Shown here piece after piece: positions 49,361 to 61,752 of a stretch of DNA of 64,000 bases (positions are counted from its first letter, which is position 1; every line of letters starts with the position of its first letter). Location: assembly GCF_008180865.1 (NCBI RefSeq), contig NZ_VTEX01000003.1:436501-500500 (forward strand), given 5' to 3'. This DNA is from Rossellomorea aquimaris (GTDB lineage Bacteria; Bacillota; Bacilli; Bacillales; Bacillaceae_B). The position numbers and the translations under genes are program-made. The notes under the pieces were generated by a model. The model did no database searches and was not told the DNA's origin. It saw only the letters and a list, made by a program, of their open reading frames with translations.

Positions 49361-49415
49361 GAGGGACGGACCTCGACTCCTAGTACCAGCTCCTAGGAAT
49401 GGAGGTCCGTCCCTC
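49361..49415. repeat. GGGACGGACCTC inverted pair
   Basis: GAGGGACGGACCTC (49361-49374) and GAGGTCCGTCCCTC (to 49414), around a loop with its own small stem (CTCCTAG/CTAGGAA). It lies 5 bases from the dehydrogenase stop and may act as its 3' hairpin. Confidence 0.85.
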
Positions 49416-49419
49416 GTTC

Positions 49420-50799
49420 TTAATAAAGTTTCCCTTGTCTGTATAGAACCGTGGATAGTTTCATGACGGAGTGGATGTAGCAGTTTTGGCGCAGTGGGAA
49501 TGGGTCGCCGAAGAATAGCGGCAGGACGGTGTCCATGGTTGATTTCATTTTGTCGTAGAGGAGGTTGAATACTTCTTCCTCTGTGTAGAACTGTGTTTCC
49601 CGTCCTTGCAGCCATTCGAAGTAGGAGACGATGACCCCTCCGGCATTCGCCAGGATATCAGGGATGATAATGACTCCTTTATCACTTAAATATTCATCAG
49701 CTTCCGTTGTGATTGGAGCATTGGCCCCTTCCACGATAATTCTTGCTTTCACCTTTTCTGCATTATCCTTGTGCACCTGATCCTCTAACGCCGCCAGCAT
49801 CAGAACGTCAACATCCAGGTACAGAACCTCTTCACGACCACGGATTTCAGCCTTCACACCGATTTCCTTCAACTGTTCATCTTTCGTGGGAAGATCTCCT
49901 TTATTCTTCATCGTAAACTCAACCAAAGCCGGAATATCAAGACCATCCGAATTGAACAACGTCACATTCCGGTCACTCACCGCCACCACTTTATTCTGTA
50001 TATGAGTGGATTGATAGGCTTCAAGTGCCGCAACCGACCCTACATTCCCGAACCCCTGCACTGAAATCGTCAAGGGACGGTCCTCGAAATCGAGTGCCGT
50101 TTTCGCAAAGACATTATCCGTCTTCGTTAATAGACTCTTCTGTTCCCTTACAAAATCATGAACGAGGTAGCGGAACGTAAAGAAGACGCCCTTTCCCGTC
50201 GCCTCTCTCCGGCCCAACGATCCCCCGTTCACAACACTCTTCCCCGTAAAGCTCCCTCTATAAGGCATCCCCGGCCGGATACTCTTGTACTCCGCCATCA
50301 TCCAGTCCATTTCACGTTCCCCTGATCCCATATCGGGAGCCGGAATATCTTTATCGGGGCCAAGGACATCGCTGAAATACTGGACATACTTCCTCGCGAT
50401 CAGATGAAGCTCCTTTTCCGTATACTCACGGGGATTCAGAATGATCCCGCCTTTTCCTCCACCGAATGGAACGTCATGAAGGGCATTCTTCAACGTCATC
50501 AAGGAAGCGAGATTCACGACCTCTTCCTCATTCACCGTCTCATGAAAACGTATCCCTCCCTTATATGGCCCCAGGGCATTATTATGCTGGACACGAAAAG
50601 CCGGGATCCTGACCACCTTTTCATCCTCCAACGGAATCCTCAAATACGATTTATGTACGTGGTTCGGTGTCGACAAAATGGAAGTCAGCGACGTAAACGC
50701 TTTCTTTCTTGTCTCACCCTTCACTTCGGGTAAAAAAGCCTCGTCCTCTAATAAAGCATCCAATGACTTCTGAACAATATCTCTCGTTTGGCTGATCAA
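49420..50799 (-). CDS. Glu/Leu/Phe/Val dehydrogenase (glutamate dehydrogenase)
   Basis: 459 residues. Reversible oxidative deamination of glutamate: N-terminal ELFV domain with LGPYKGGIRFHETVNEEEV, LMTLKNALHDVPFGGGKGG (catalytic Lys), DIPAPDMGSGEREMDWM; C-terminal NAD(P) domain with VQGFGNVGSVAALEAY and ILANAGGVIVSYFEWLQG. It is longer at the C-terminus than B. subtilis RocG/GudB (about 425), so it is a separate subtype. The start is TTG 50799, seven bases after AGGAGGG. No adjacent partner genes. Confidence 0.9.
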   Translation of the reverse strand: MISQTRDIVQKSLDALLEDEAFLPEVKGETRKKAFTSLTSILSTPNHVHKSYLRIPLEDEKVVRIPAFRVQHNNALGPYKGGIRFHETVNEEEVVNLASLMTLKNALHDVPFGGGKGGIILNPREYTEKELHLIARKYVQYFSDVLGPDKDIPAPDMGSGEREMDWMMAEYKSIRPGMPYRGSFTGKSVVNGGSLGRREATGKGVFFTFRYLVHDFVREQKSLLTKTDNVFAKTALDFEDRPLTISVQGFGNVGSVAALEAYQSTHIQNKVVAVSDRNVTLFNSDGLDIPALVEFTMKNKGDLPTKDEQLKEIGVKAEIRGREEVLYLDVDVLMLAALEDQVHKDNAEKVKARIIVEGANAPITTEADEYLSDKGVIIIPDILANAGGVIVSYFEWLQGRETQFYTEEEVFNLLYDKMKSTMDTVLPLFFGDPFPLRQNCYIHSVMKLSTVLYRQGKLY

Positions 50800-50916
50800 A
50801 TCTGGTCCCTCCTATTGGTTTGAAGAAAATAATGGTATTTATTATAGTGTTACCCTGTCACCCCTGGTTAAAAACGACTATTCATGAACTCTCAAATCGG
50901 GACCAACCGCCAAGCA

Positions 50917-50953
50917 GAAAAAACCACACCTTATCCCAAAAGGTGTGGTTCTC
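50917..50953 (-). terminator. Terminator of the galactosidase operon
   Basis: AACCACACCTT and AAGGTGTGGTT form an 11-bp stem; minus-strand TTTTTT follows. Sits just past the LacI gene. Confidence 0.9.
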
Positions 50954-50964
50954 AATATCACGAT

Positions 50965-53018
<2,054 letters not shown>

Positions 53019-53049
53019 TCACAATCCTTTTCTCCGTTCATGATCTCCG

Positions 53050-54993
53050 CTACAGCTCGTTTATCACGCAGTCATAAGGCTGTAAAACCACTTCACCAAA
53101 CGTTTCTTCGTAGCCATTGTGGTTAATGATCATCTGATACGTTTTAGTTCCGACTGTTCTCGTAACAACCTCGACCCCCTGATTTGTTTCCACCGTTTCA
53201 ATGTTTGAGTCATCTGTGATTTTCCTTGCAATTACGTTCATGATTTCTTTTTCGATCCCCGCACCGATATAATACGCTTTCCCAGAGCCGAATGTATTTC
53301 CCGTTACACAGGCGTATTCATTGTAAAATGGGTCGTCGTAGCGATAAAGGGTTTCGGCCGTAATCGGGTTCACCAGATCACGCCAGTATTCAGCTATAGT
53401 GGTACGACCTGAATCCGATGACACAACAGGAACAGCTTGTCCTTCATGTAGAGATTCGGATTCCTCCACTTCAATACCCAGCAATGGAGACAACCCTCCC
53501 GGAATCATTTTTCCAAATACCAGATTGTTATCTTTATCCTTCACTCCTGCACGGTACGACACAATGACAGTCCCTCCGTTCTTGGTGAACTCTTCAAGTC
53601 TCGCCGTCAATCTGTCATCCATCAGCTGAGGCACCGGTACAAGTACCACCTTGTATTGTGAAAAATCCTGATCGTATTTCAACACATCGATCATCGTATT
53701 TTGTTTATGAAAAGGTTCATACAAACGAAGAACTTCTTCCGTAAAATCAATGCTCGGATTTTGCTGTTGAATTCTCCATGACCACACATTATCGAAGTCG
53801 TATAGAAGAGCGACATCCGCTTTTACCGGTGAATCAAAAAGTGTCTGATATTCTTTGACTTCACTGAAAAATTGCTTCACTTCATTGAATTTACGTGTCG
53901 TGCGGTTATTGGCATCAAGGATTCCAAGACAATACTGCTCGGCTCCGCGATTCATTCCACGCCAGCGGAAGAACAACATATTGGAACATCCATGAGCAAA
54001 AGCATGCCACGCCCATACCTTCGCCTGGTTCGGTCTAGGTAAGTACCCGATCACATCATGGCCTTGAGCTCCCATTAATTCTTCTACGATCCAGAAATTT
54101 TGTTTCTTTAATCCCCGCACAAAATCAAGTGTCATGGAAAGGTGGGCGGGGGAAATCGGTTCCTTCAAGCCACCCCAAACTGGATAATTGTCGTAGGAAA
54201 CAAAATCGAGATCTCTCGAAAATTCATTATGATCAAACCACTTTCCAAAGAAACCGCCTGGGAGGTTCGTTGTCACGGTCTGATGAGCACCTTTCAAACG
54301 TCTGGAAAGCTCCACATGTTTAAGGGCAAATCCGCTTAAAGAAGCTGAACGAAAACGGGACCAATCCAGCATCATGGCCGGGTTATGAACCGTTATCGTT
54401 TGTTTGGGTACGGGAATTTCAGAGAACCCGTTATACGTCTGTCCCCAAAAAATCGTTCCCCAGCGCTCGTTCAATTCGTCGATCGATTCATATTTCTTCT
54501 GGAGGAACGCCTGAAAACCACGTTGACAGCTGGAGCAGTAACACATATCACTATCTTCGTGACCGAATTCATTATCGATTTGCCATGACACAATCGCTTC
54601 TTCATCGCGATAATGATTGATCAGCTTTTCAGCGATTCGCAGGGAGTAGGTTTGGTACGTTTCAGAGTTATAGCAATATTGCCTTCTGCCCCCGAACGAC
54701 TTTTTCACCCCATTGATATCTTCAATGAATATATCGGGATGTTTGGCAGCAAGCCACGCAGGAAACGTCGCAGTCGGTGTCCCGAACATCACTTTCATAT
54801 CGTACGCCTTCACACGCTCGATGACATGATCAAAAAAGGAAAAATCAAAGCCGCCTTCTTCCTTCTCCATCAAGTGCCAGGCGAATTCGCCGATTCTGAC
54901 CATGTTGACACCCATGTCTTTCATCCGTGAAAGGTCTTCGTCTATTAAATCGATATCCCAATGTTCCGGATAGTAATCAACGCCTAAATACAT
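53050..54993 (-). CDS. GH42 beta-galactosidase
   Basis: About 647 residues. Domain A barrel starts LGVDYYPEHWDIDLIDEDL; acid/base Glu in SWQIDNEFGH (about 148), zinc-type Cys cluster CYCSSCQ (about 155), nucleophile Glu in FWIVEELMGAQG (about 308), then a trimerisation domain (ALLYDFDNVWSW) and a C-terminal beta domain. Hydrolyses lactose or plant galactosides in the cytoplasm (no signal peptide). ATG 54993 with AGGTGA upstream is preferred to GTG 55002. First gene of the operon with galM and lacI. Confidence 0.93.
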   Translation of the reverse strand: MYLGVDYYPEHWDIDLIDEDLSRMKDMGVNMVRIGEFAWHLMEKEEGGFDFSFFDHVIERVKAYDMKVMFGTPTATFPAWLAAKHPDIFIEDINGVKKSFGGRRQYCYNSETYQTYSLRIAEKLINHYRDEEAIVSWQIDNEFGHEDSDMCYCSSCQRGFQAFLQKKYESIDELNERWGTIFWGQTYNGFSEIPVPKQTITVHNPAMMLDWSRFRSASLSGFALKHVELSRRLKGAHQTVTTNLPGGFFGKWFDHNEFSRDLDFVSYDNYPVWGGLKEPISPAHLSMTLDFVRGLKKQNFWIVEELMGAQGHDVIGYLPRPNQAKVWAWHAFAHGCSNMLFFRWRGMNRGAEQYCLGILDANNRTTRKFNEVKQFFSEVKEYQTLFDSPVKADVALLYDFDNVWSWRIQQQNPSIDFTEEVLRLYEPFHKQNTMIDVLKYDQDFSQYKVVLVPVPQLMDDRLTARLEEFTKNGGTVIVSYRAGVKDKDNNLVFGKMIPGGLSPLLGIEVEESESLHEGQAVPVVSSDSGRTTIAEYWRDLVNPITAETLYRYDDPFYNEYACVTGNTFGSGKAYYIGAGIEKEIMNVIARKITDDSNIETVETNQGVEVVTRTVGTKTYQMIINHNGYEETFGEVVLQPYDCVINEL

Positions 54994-55023
54994 ATCTATC
55001 ACCTGTTTTGTTTAGTATAGAGA

Positions 55024-55058
55024 AAATAAGAAACCGGATCTTCATTGGTTTCTTATTT
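55024..55058. promoter_or_regulatory. 12-bp inverted repeat upstream of GH42 gene
   Basis: AAATAAGAAACC (55024-55035) and GGTTTCTTATTT (55047-55058), 31 bases from the GH42 start. It could be a leader hairpin or operator; no T-run in the gene direction. The nearby TTTAGTATAG only weakly resembles the gal half-site. Confidence 0.5.
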
Positions 55059-55144
55059 CACTTGGAGATTTATTTCGTTTAGATGGTATTTATCGATATC
55101 ATCTGATGATACATGTCCAAAAGTATCTTACAATTTTCTTCAAA

Positions 55145-55370
55145 CGGCTCATAAAGAAGTAAAAGCGGATCAAATATTCTTGATTTCGCCGTTATATCTG
55201 AGATTTCGCCGATAAAATCAATATTCCGCCGATATATTTGAAATTTCGCTGATAAAATCAAATTTACACTGATATAATCTGAAATGCCGGATCATATATT
55301 TGATTTCCGGCTCAAAAAGTGCGAAAACCGGATCTTAAGTCTCGAAATCGAGCTCATAAAATCACAGAAT
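55145..55370. repeat. 20-21 bp periodic degenerate array 2
   Basis: About eleven units, starting CGGCTC (55145), CGGATC (55166), then CGCCG at 55187 and 55207 and five further 20-21 base steps to 55350. The central units run CGCCGATAAAATCAAATTT, the outer ones CGGCTC/CGGATC. Fills the gap between galT and the GH42 gene. No spacers, no ORF with ribosome site. Resembles the array at 21682. Confidence 0.8.
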
Positions 55371-55509
55371 GTATGTTTTTTTAACATTCCCACATAAAAA
55401 CGACTCTGTTTAGCCCAAGAAAAGTCATTTCCTTCCGAAAATCCAACAATATAAATCATGATAGCAGCAAATCCGTTCTAAACGTCGCTAAACTACCACA
55501 AAGGTTCTA

Positions 55510-57003
55510 TCAAAACCCAGCAACGAACCTCATAAACGCCTTCTGTCCTTTTTCATCCCTCTTAAATACACCGGCATCTTCGAGTACACGGGAGAATTTC
55601 TTACCTAATTCTTCTCTGACGATGCCAGCGACATTGTCAAGGGTCAACTCACCTTCGTAACGATCCTTCATCTTTTCCACCCACGACATGTGATAGTCTG
55701 CCACTTGGTGATATTCACCCAGCAGGAACTTTTCCACTTCTTGAAGTTCATCCTTTAAACGCGCAGGCAGAACGGCAAGGCCCATCACTTCGATCAAGCC
55801 GATGTTTTCTTTTTTGATATGATGGACATCTTCATGAGGATGGAATATCCCCATTGGATGTTCATCATTCGTTCGATTGTTCCTTAGAACAAGATCCATT
55901 TCATACTTCCCGTTTCGCATGCGGGCGATGGGTGTAATCGTGTTATGAGGTGTGTCCCCGGTAAAAGCAAGGACCTCAACTTCAGGGTCACTGTACCCTC
56001 TCCACCCTGATAAAATATCCTCCGCTGCATCTAATAGTGCTTCCATGTTTTCACTGTTCAACCGGATCACCGACATCGGCCACTTCACAATCGCAGCTTC
56101 CACTTCAGGATGATGACTCATAGAAAAGGTGTATTCTTTTTCCGCCTTCGCCATGGCAAAGTCATAATGTCCACCCTGATAATGATCGTGAGAAAGGATC
56201 GATCCACCGACAATCGGAAGGTCTGCATTCGAGCCGGCAAAATAATGAGGGAACTGATCAACGAAATGAAGCAGCCGCTCGAAACCGGCACGATTGATTT
56301 CCATCGGACGATGGGTTTCCGATAACACAATACAGTGTTCGTTGTAATAGACATAAGGTGAATACTGCAGCATCCATCCTTCATCGGCAAGATTCAAACG
56401 GATCATCCGGTGATTTGCCCGTGCAGGATGACCGATTCTCCCCTGGTACCCTTCATTTTCAACGCATAATAAACACTGTGGATACGTCTGATCCTTTGTC
56501 GACAAGGACTTTTCCAGGGCAATTTGCTTGGGATCTTTTTCAGGCTTGGACAGATTGATCGTAATATCGAGTTCCCCGTATTCGGTATCCACCTTGTAGC
56601 TGATGTTTTGACTGATCCGTTTCGTCTGGATGTAATTGCTATCCTGACTGAGCTGGTAAAAGTAATCAGTTGCCTGTTTGGGATCTCTATTATAATGGTC
56701 AGCAAACGTTTGATTGATGACAGATGGCCTTGCCACAAAACAGTCCATCACACTAGCCGAAAACATTTCTTTTTCATCAAACAGATCTTCGATGATTCCT
56801 TTTTCCACCGCATATGCTGTTAAGGTTTCAAGCAGGTCTGGAATGGAAATCCGGGCAAAAGAATCTGCCTCTTCAACCTTATACTCTTCCATTTTCAAAA
56901 GGGCAAGGAGTCGGTTCCGAACATAGACTTCATCTTCTTTCCCGATCAGTTCCGCCCCTATCGCCTTTTCTACAATCGCATCAATGGTCAAGAAAATGCT
57001 CAT
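55510..57003 (-). CDS. galT: Galactose-1-phosphate uridylyltransferase, Firmicute type
   Basis: 497 residues, the long type-2 GalT of Firmicutes: RNRLLALLKMEEY, NHRMIRLNLADEGWMLQYSP, GGSILSHDHYQGGHYDF (catalytic His), and THNTITPIARMRNGKYE-like DTPHNTITPIARMR. Transfers UMP from UDP-glucose to galactose-1-P. ATG 57003 follows AGGGAGAG; an upstream frame to 57069 overlaps galE and is not used. Seven bases after the galE stop. Confidence 0.95.
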   Translation of the reverse strand: MSIFLTIDAIVEKAIGAELIGKEDEVYVRNRLLALLKMEEYKVEEADSFARISIPDLLETLTAYAVEKGIIEDLFDEKEMFSASVMDCFVARPSVINQTFADHYNRDPKQATDYFYQLSQDSNYIQTKRISQNISYKVDTEYGELDITINLSKPEKDPKQIALEKSLSTKDQTYPQCLLCVENEGYQGRIGHPARANHRMIRLNLADEGWMLQYSPYVYYNEHCIVLSETHRPMEINRAGFERLLHFVDQFPHYFAGSNADLPIVGGSILSHDHYQGGHYDFAMAKAEKEYTFSMSHHPEVEAAIVKWPMSVIRLNSENMEALLDAAEDILSGWRGYSDPEVEVLAFTGDTPHNTITPIARMRNGKYEMDLVLRNNRTNDEHPMGIFHPHEDVHHIKKENIGLIEVMGLAVLPARLKDELQEVEKFLLGEYHQVADYHMSWVEKMKDRYEGELTLDNVAGIVREELGKKFSRVLEDAGVFKRDEKGQKAFMRFVAGF

Positions 57004-57010
57004 CCTAAAG

Positions 57011-58006
57011 TCACTCTCCCTTTCTATCGTCGTATCCATACGGATGGTTTCCGTGCCATTCCCAAGCATCCCCGATCATTTTGGTTATCGAGGTACGGGA
57101 TGGATTCCAGCCCAGCATTTCTTTTGCTTTTTCTGAAGAAGCGATCAATTTGCTCGGGTCGCCTGCTCTTCTTTTGCCGATTTTCTCAGGGATGGGATGT
57201 CCGGTCACTTCTCTTGCAGCGTGGATCATTTCCTTTACCGAAAATCCCTGGCTGCTTCCCAGGTTGAAAATATTGCTTTCGTCTGTTCGCTTCAAGTAAT
57301 CAAGAGCAAGGATATGGGCTTCGATCAAATCATCGACATGAATGTAATCACGGATGCATGTTCCGTCGGGAGTGTCATAGTCATCTCCAAAGATCGTGAT
57401 ATATTCACGTTGTTCGAGGGCCACCTGAAGAATGATCGGAATCAAATGAGTCTCAGGGGTATGATCCTCTCCGATTTCCCCGCGCGCTCCTGCCACATTG
57501 AAATAGCGGAGAGAAACGAACTTGATCCCATATGCCTCATCACACCATCTCATCATTTTTTCCATGGCGAGCTTTGTTTCCCCGTACGCGTTGGTCGGCA
57601 TGGTCGGCATCTTTTCTGTAATCGGCACCTGCTCAGGCTCTCCGTACGTTGCAGCCGTAGATGAAAACACGATATGCTTCACACCGAATTCATTCATCAC
57701 TTCCAGGGTTACCTGGGTACCGTACACATTGTTATCAAAGTACTTCAATGGATTCTCCATCGATTCTCCGACAAGGGAATTTGCGGCAAAATGGATCACT
57801 CCATCAATGTTTTCTTTTTCGAACACAGATCGCAGAAAGTCTTTATCCCTAATATCTCCATTGTAAAAAACCGCATCCTCATGAATCGCCCCTCTGTGAC
57901 CCGTTTCCAAATTATCCACTACGATGGTTCTGTATCCTCGCTCTACAAGCTGAAATACCGCATGAGAACCGACATAACCTGCACCGCCCAACACTAACAC
58001 GTTCAT
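57011..58006 (-). CDS. galE: UDP-glucose 4-epimerase
   Basis: 331 residues. Extended [53 protein letters not shown] and catalytic Tyr/Lys in [13 protein letters not shown]. Interconverts UDP-galactose and UDP-glucose. Start overlaps the galK stop by 4 bases. Confidence 0.96.
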   Translation of the reverse strand: MNVLVLGGAGYVGSHAVFQLVERGYRTIVVDNLETGHRGAIHEDAVFYNGDIRDKDFLRSVFEKENIDGVIHFAANSLVGESMENPLKYFDNNVYGTQVTLEVMNEFGVKHIVFSSTAATYGEPEQVPITEKMPTMPTNAYGETKLAMEKMMRWCDEAYGIKFVSLRYFNVAGARGEIGEDHTPETHLIPIILQVALEQREYITIFGDDYDTPDGTCIRDYIHVDDLIEAHILALDYLKRTDESNIFNLGSSQGFSVKEMIHAAREVTGHPIPEKIGKRRAGDPSKLIASSEKAKEMLGWNPSRTSITKMIGDAWEWHGNHPYGYDDRKGE

Positions 58007-59184
58007 ACGATCACCTCTTTGTCTAATTCTGTTGCACCATTTCCTATACTTGCTACATAGAAGGTTGCTTCAATCCCTGCTGCATCTTTATATTTCTTTC
58101 CTACTCCGTTAATGAAACTCTCCACATAATCCTTTTCCACGATCGCAATCGCGCAGCCGCCGAAACCGGCTCCGGTCATCCTCGCTCCGACTACACCCTG
58201 TTGATTCCATGCTGCTTCTACAAGAGCATCCAGTTCTTTCCCAGTTACTTCATAATCGTCACGGAGCGATACATGGGATTCATTCATCAACTTCCCGAAC
58301 TCATGAAGCTGTCCTTTTTGTAAAAATTGAAGAGCTTTAAGCGTACGGCGATTTTCATACACAGCATGCTTGGCTCGTTTTTGTTCGATTTCATTTGGTA
58401 TCACATGCTTATGGAGCTGGAATTCTTCTTCGGTCAATTCACCCAGGGAACCGATATCCTTCACAGATTGCAGTCTTTCCAGAGCAGATTCGCATTCCGT
58501 TCTTCGCTCATTGTATTTTGATCCGGCTAGCTCCCGTCGTTTATTGGAGTTCATGATGATAATATTGTGATGCGCAAGATCAATCGGAGCGTATTGATAG
58601 TGGAGAGTGTTGGTATCCAGTAATATGCCGGATCCCTCTTTCCCCATTCCAATTGCAAATTGATCCATGATCCCGCTATTAACGCCGATGAACTCGTTTT
58701 CCACCTTTTGACCCGTCTTGACGAGATTGATCCGATCTACATCCAGTTCGAATAGTCCTTCAAGCATGACACCTGTCGCCAATTCAATGGAAGCCGATGA
58801 AGATAAACCTGCTCCGTTCGGAATATTCCCGTAAAAAAGAACGTCCATTCCAGTGTTAATAGTATAGTTTGCATCCTTCAAATAACGGATCATTCCTTTA
58901 GGGTAATTCGCCCAATCATGATATTTATCATAATCCAGGCTGTCGAGATCAAATTCTATGATGCCAGTATGTTCAAAATTCAAGGAATAAAGGCGCACCA
59001 GACTGTCTTCTCTTTTTCTAGTTACTGCATAGGTGCCGAACGTGATTGCACAAGGAAATACATGCCCTCCGTTATAATCCGTGTGTTCCCCAATTAAGTT
59101 GATACGTCCAGGGGCAAAAAAGGCACGGTTTGCTTCACTGACGAAAATCTCTTTAAAGCTCCTGAAAAGTTGCTGAACATCCAT
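58003..59184 (-). CDS. galK: Galactokinase
   Basis: 393 residues. GHMP kinase: [20 protein letters not shown] signature, [19 protein letters not shown] phosphate loop, [14 protein letters not shown] catalytic Asp, and [18 protein letters not shown]. First Leloir enzyme, ATP-dependent. First gene of galKET; its promoter, cre site and operator lie within 170 bases upstream. GGAGG precedes ATG 59184. Confidence 0.97.
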   Translation of the reverse strand: MDVQQLFRSFKEIFVSEANRAFFAPGRINLIGEHTDYNGGHVFPCAITFGTYAVTRKREDSLVRLYSLNFEHTGIIEFDLDSLDYDKYHDWANYPKGMIRYLKDANYTINTGMDVLFYGNIPNGAGLSSSASIELATGVMLEGLFELDVDRINLVKTGQKVENEFIGVNSGIMDQFAIGMGKEGSGILLDTNTLHYQYAPIDLAHHNIIIMNSNKRRELAGSKYNERRTECESALERLQSVKDIGSLGELTEEEFQLHKHVIPNEIEQKRAKHAVYENRRTLKALQFLQKGQLHEFGKLMNESHVSLRDDYEVTGKELDALVEAAWNQQGVVGARMTGAGFGGCAIAIVEKDYVESFINGVGKKYKDAAGIEATFYVASIGNGATELDKEVIV

Positions 59185-59280
59185 TTTGATTCCTCCTACT
59201 ATTTATACCGATCTTTCCGTTTGTCATCGTTCATGTCACTAGTGTTCTGTAATGAATTTCCTGTCAACAACCCCTATTAC

Positions 59281-59294
59281 AGAAACCGCTTTCA
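59281..59294 (-). promoter_or_regulatory. cre box at the galKET promoter
   Basis: Minus-strand TGAAAGCGGTTTCT, 13 of 14 to the consensus, placed at the expected transcription start just downstream of the -10. Confidence 0.7.
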
Positions 59295-59298
59295 CCCC

Positions 59299-59327
59299 AT
59301 GATAAATCAAGCAGGGAAAAAGGTCAA
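59299..59327 (-). promoter_or_regulatory. Sigma-A promoter of galKET
   Basis: Minus-strand TTGACC (59322-59327), 17 bases, TATCAT (59299-59304). Confidence 0.75.
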
Positions 59328-59334
59328 TAAAATT

Positions 59335-59353
59335 TTAGTAAAAGTTTTACTAA
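59335..59353. promoter_or_regulatory. Perfect 19-bp palindrome upstream of galK -35
   Basis: TTAGTAAAAGTTTTACTAA, 9-1-9 perfect palindrome, 7 bases upstream of the -35. Half-site TAGTAAA recurs upstream of the symporter gene. Confidence 0.7.
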
Positions 59354-59392
59354 GTTATTATTTTAGTTTTCCTTTATTTCAAATAAGGTGTA

Positions 59393-59432
59393 AAAAATAC
59401 ATCAGACCTCATTCAATCAAGGCCTGATGTTT
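59393..59432 (-). terminator. Terminator of the alpha-galactosidase gene
   Basis: ACATCAGGCCT and AGGTCTGATGT pair on the minus strand and are followed by ATTTTTTA. Confidence 0.8.
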
Positions 59433-59443
59433 ATAAAATGTTT

Positions 59444-61687
59444 TCAGTCTACCTCAGATACAATAAAGATCTCAGAGGTAAAGTCACCCGACTCTTCAAT
59501 ACCGCCAAGTTGCGTGCCCGAATAGCCGCTATCCAGCTGAATCCCTACATGCATCAGTTCATCTCCGAAATAGGTTCCATCTCGTCCATTAATACGATAT
59601 TCCTTATCCGGATGGAGCCCCTTCAATAAAAGCCGTTCATATCCATGATTCGGTTTAGAAAGCACTTGATAATATCCTGCAATCGCTTCTTTTCGATCAG
59701 AGGAGACCGTCATCCAGGACGTCACGTTTCCATCCCCCTCAAACGGACTGATAAGACGATAAAAATCTCCGTACTGAAGGGTAATTCGATGCTTTTTATA
59801 AAAATCGACCTGGGCTTTCACCTGTTCTTTCTCCCCGTCAGTCATTTTTGTCACATCAAGTTCATACCCGAAAACACCAAAGAAAGCAGTATTCCCTCTT
59901 GTATTCAGGGAGGTGACACGTCTCACCTGATGGTTCGGAACCTCAGATACGTGAGCCCCCATTGAGCTGAGCGGATACACCAGTGATGTACCATATTGGA
60001 TTTTCAGCCTTTCCACTGCATCTGTATCGTCACTGGTCCAAGCTTGAGGAGCATAGTACAGCATGCCCGGATCAAACCGTGCCCCACCGCTTGCACAGGA
60101 TTCAAATAATATATGAGGGAAAGCGGAAGTCAGCCTTTCATACAAATCATACACACCGAGGATATACCGGTGGGGGACCTCCCGCTGACGTTCTGACGGA
60201 AGTGCCGCTGAACCAACCTCAGTCATATAACGATTCATATCCCATTTAACATACGAAATAGGGGCTTTATCCAATACATCCGCCATCATGTCATAAATAT
60301 GGTCCACCACTTCTTTTCTCGAAAAATCGAGTACATATTGGTGGCGTCCGTGTGAAGAAGATCTGCCCGGGACATGAATGATCCAGTCCGGATGCTTCTT
60401 ATAAAGTTCACTGACCTTCGAGACCATCTCAGGCTCGAACCATAAACCGAACTCCATGCCCAATTGCTTGATTTTCTCCGCAAGGGGCGGGATGCCTTCT
60501 GGAAGCTTATCACCATCGACAAACCAGTCCCCCAGTGAGGTAGTATCGTCATTTCTTTTCCCAAACCAGCCATCATCCAGGACAAACAACTCCACTCCCA
60601 TGTCTTTGGCCGTGCGTGCGATCGTTAAAATCTTCTCTTCATCAAAATCAAAGTAGGTGGCTTCCCAGTTGTTGATCAGAACCGGACGTGCTTTGTCACG
60701 CCACATGCCGCGAGCAAGTCTGCTTCTGAATAAATCGTGATACTCCCTGCTGAGTCCATTCAATCCGGCATCTGAATAAGCCATGACCACTTCCGGGGTT
60801 TGGAAACTCTCGCCACTCTCCAGGAGCCAGCTGAAATCAAAGGGATTGATTCCCATAGAAACCCTTGTAACATCATACTGATCTACTTCAGCCTGTGCTA
60901 AGAAGTTCCCGCTGTATATGAGACTGAAGCCATAAACCACCCCTTGATGCTCTGTCGTTTCAGGACGTTTAAGAGCGAGGAACGGGTTTTGCTGACTGCT
61001 GCTCGTCCCACGGGTACTTGAAATACTTTGAATCCCTGACTGTAACGATCTGGTTTTCACATGACGTTCTCTTGACCAGCCTCCGGATAACTGAACAAGA
61101 TCAAAAGCAGAATCAGGTAAATCAACCGAACAGCTTAATGAACGATCCAGTTGAAGCTTTTGATTTCCGTCATTCACGAATTTCGATGAACGTACGATCA
61201 CGTCACGGTCGTGATAGCAGGAATATAAAAGAATGATCCTTGCATTGATTAGCTCGTCTCTTAGTGTAATTTCCAGGGTCTCTGCTTCAAAGTCGTTTTC
61301 TGTATAGGTGGCAGGGAGCCCGTCCAGATCCGGCTTTCCGGGAATGATCCGATAGCCGTCATAACGAAAATCCGTGATCCGGCTCCCGTTTTCCTGGAGG
61401 ATTTGAAAAGCAGGCTCACGGTAATCGGTTGTCCCGTAGCCCGGGTATTCCTGACGAAGGAAGTCCAGGGAAAAAGATAAATCTCCTTCGAATACGCATG
61501 AAGAAGTTGCTCGATGCTCCTCTTTGTAAAGGTGGGAAAAATCGTCACGATGACGAACTTTCTTCCCATAATGAAGATGTCCAAGCTGTCCATTCCTCAG
61601 GACATTGAAAATATAGCTGATATTTTTCCCTTGAAGGTGAAATTCTTTGTTGGATTCGTTAACGTGAATGCGTGTATTCATTTTCAA
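59444..61687 (-). CDS. GH36 alpha-galactosidase
   Basis: 747 residues. N-terminal beta supersandwich, then the barrel: ARPVLINNWEATYFDFDEEK, LFVLDDGWFGKRNDDTTSLG, LWFEPEMVSK, nucleophile Asp in SYVKWDMNRYMTE (about 475), ESCASGGARFDPG, acid/base Asp in QAWTSDDTDAVERL (about 545), and a C-terminal beta domain. Cytoplasmic; cleaves melibiose, raffinose or galactomannan oligosaccharides. TTG 61687 has GGAGG eight bases upstream; the ATG two codons later is 14 bases away. Lies downstream of the symporter gene. Confidence 0.95.
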   Translation of the reverse strand: MKMNTRIHVNESNKEFHLQGKNISYIFNVLRNGQLGHLHYGKKVRHRDDFSHLYKEEHRATSSCVFEGDLSFSLDFLRQEYPGYGTTDYREPAFQILQENGSRITDFRYDGYRIIPGKPDLDGLPATYTENDFEAETLEITLRDELINARIILLYSCYHDRDVIVRSSKFVNDGNQKLQLDRSLSCSVDLPDSAFDLVQLSGGWSRERHVKTRSLQSGIQSISSTRGTSSSQQNPFLALKRPETTEHQGVVYGFSLIYSGNFLAQAEVDQYDVTRVSMGINPFDFSWLLESGESFQTPEVVMAYSDAGLNGLSREYHDLFRSRLARGMWRDKARPVLINNWEATYFDFDEEKILTIARTAKDMGVELFVLDDGWFGKRNDDTTSLGDWFVDGDKLPEGIPPLAEKIKQLGMEFGLWFEPEMVSKVSELYKKHPDWIIHVPGRSSSHGRHQYVLDFSRKEVVDHIYDMMADVLDKAPISYVKWDMNRYMTEVGSAALPSERQREVPHRYILGVYDLYERLTSAFPHILFESCASGGARFDPGMLYYAPQAWTSDDTDAVERLKIQYGTSLVYPLSSMGAHVSEVPNHQVRRVTSLNTRGNTAFFGVFGYELDVTKMTDGEKEQVKAQVDFYKKHRITLQYGDFYRLISPFEGDGNVTSWMTVSSDRKEAIAGYYQVLSKPNHGYERLLLKGLHPDKEYRINGRDGTYFGDELMHVGIQLDSGYSGTQLGGIEESGDFTSEIFIVSEVD

Positions 61688-61720
61688 TTGAGGGACCTCC
61701 CATTTGGTTTAATATTAAAG

Positions 61721-61752
61721 AAAACAGCCAGGTAATAACCTGACTGTTTTTT
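61721..61752. terminator. Hairpin between symporter and alpha-galactosidase genes
   Basis: AACAGCCAGG and CCTGACTGTT pair around TAATAA. The long T-run is on the + side; in the gene direction TTTTCTTT follows, so it may be a partial terminator. Confidence 0.65.

Noticed and set aside
55079..55261. 60-codon frame over the second periodic array
   Set aside because: The 20-base period does not fit codons, and there is no ribosome site.
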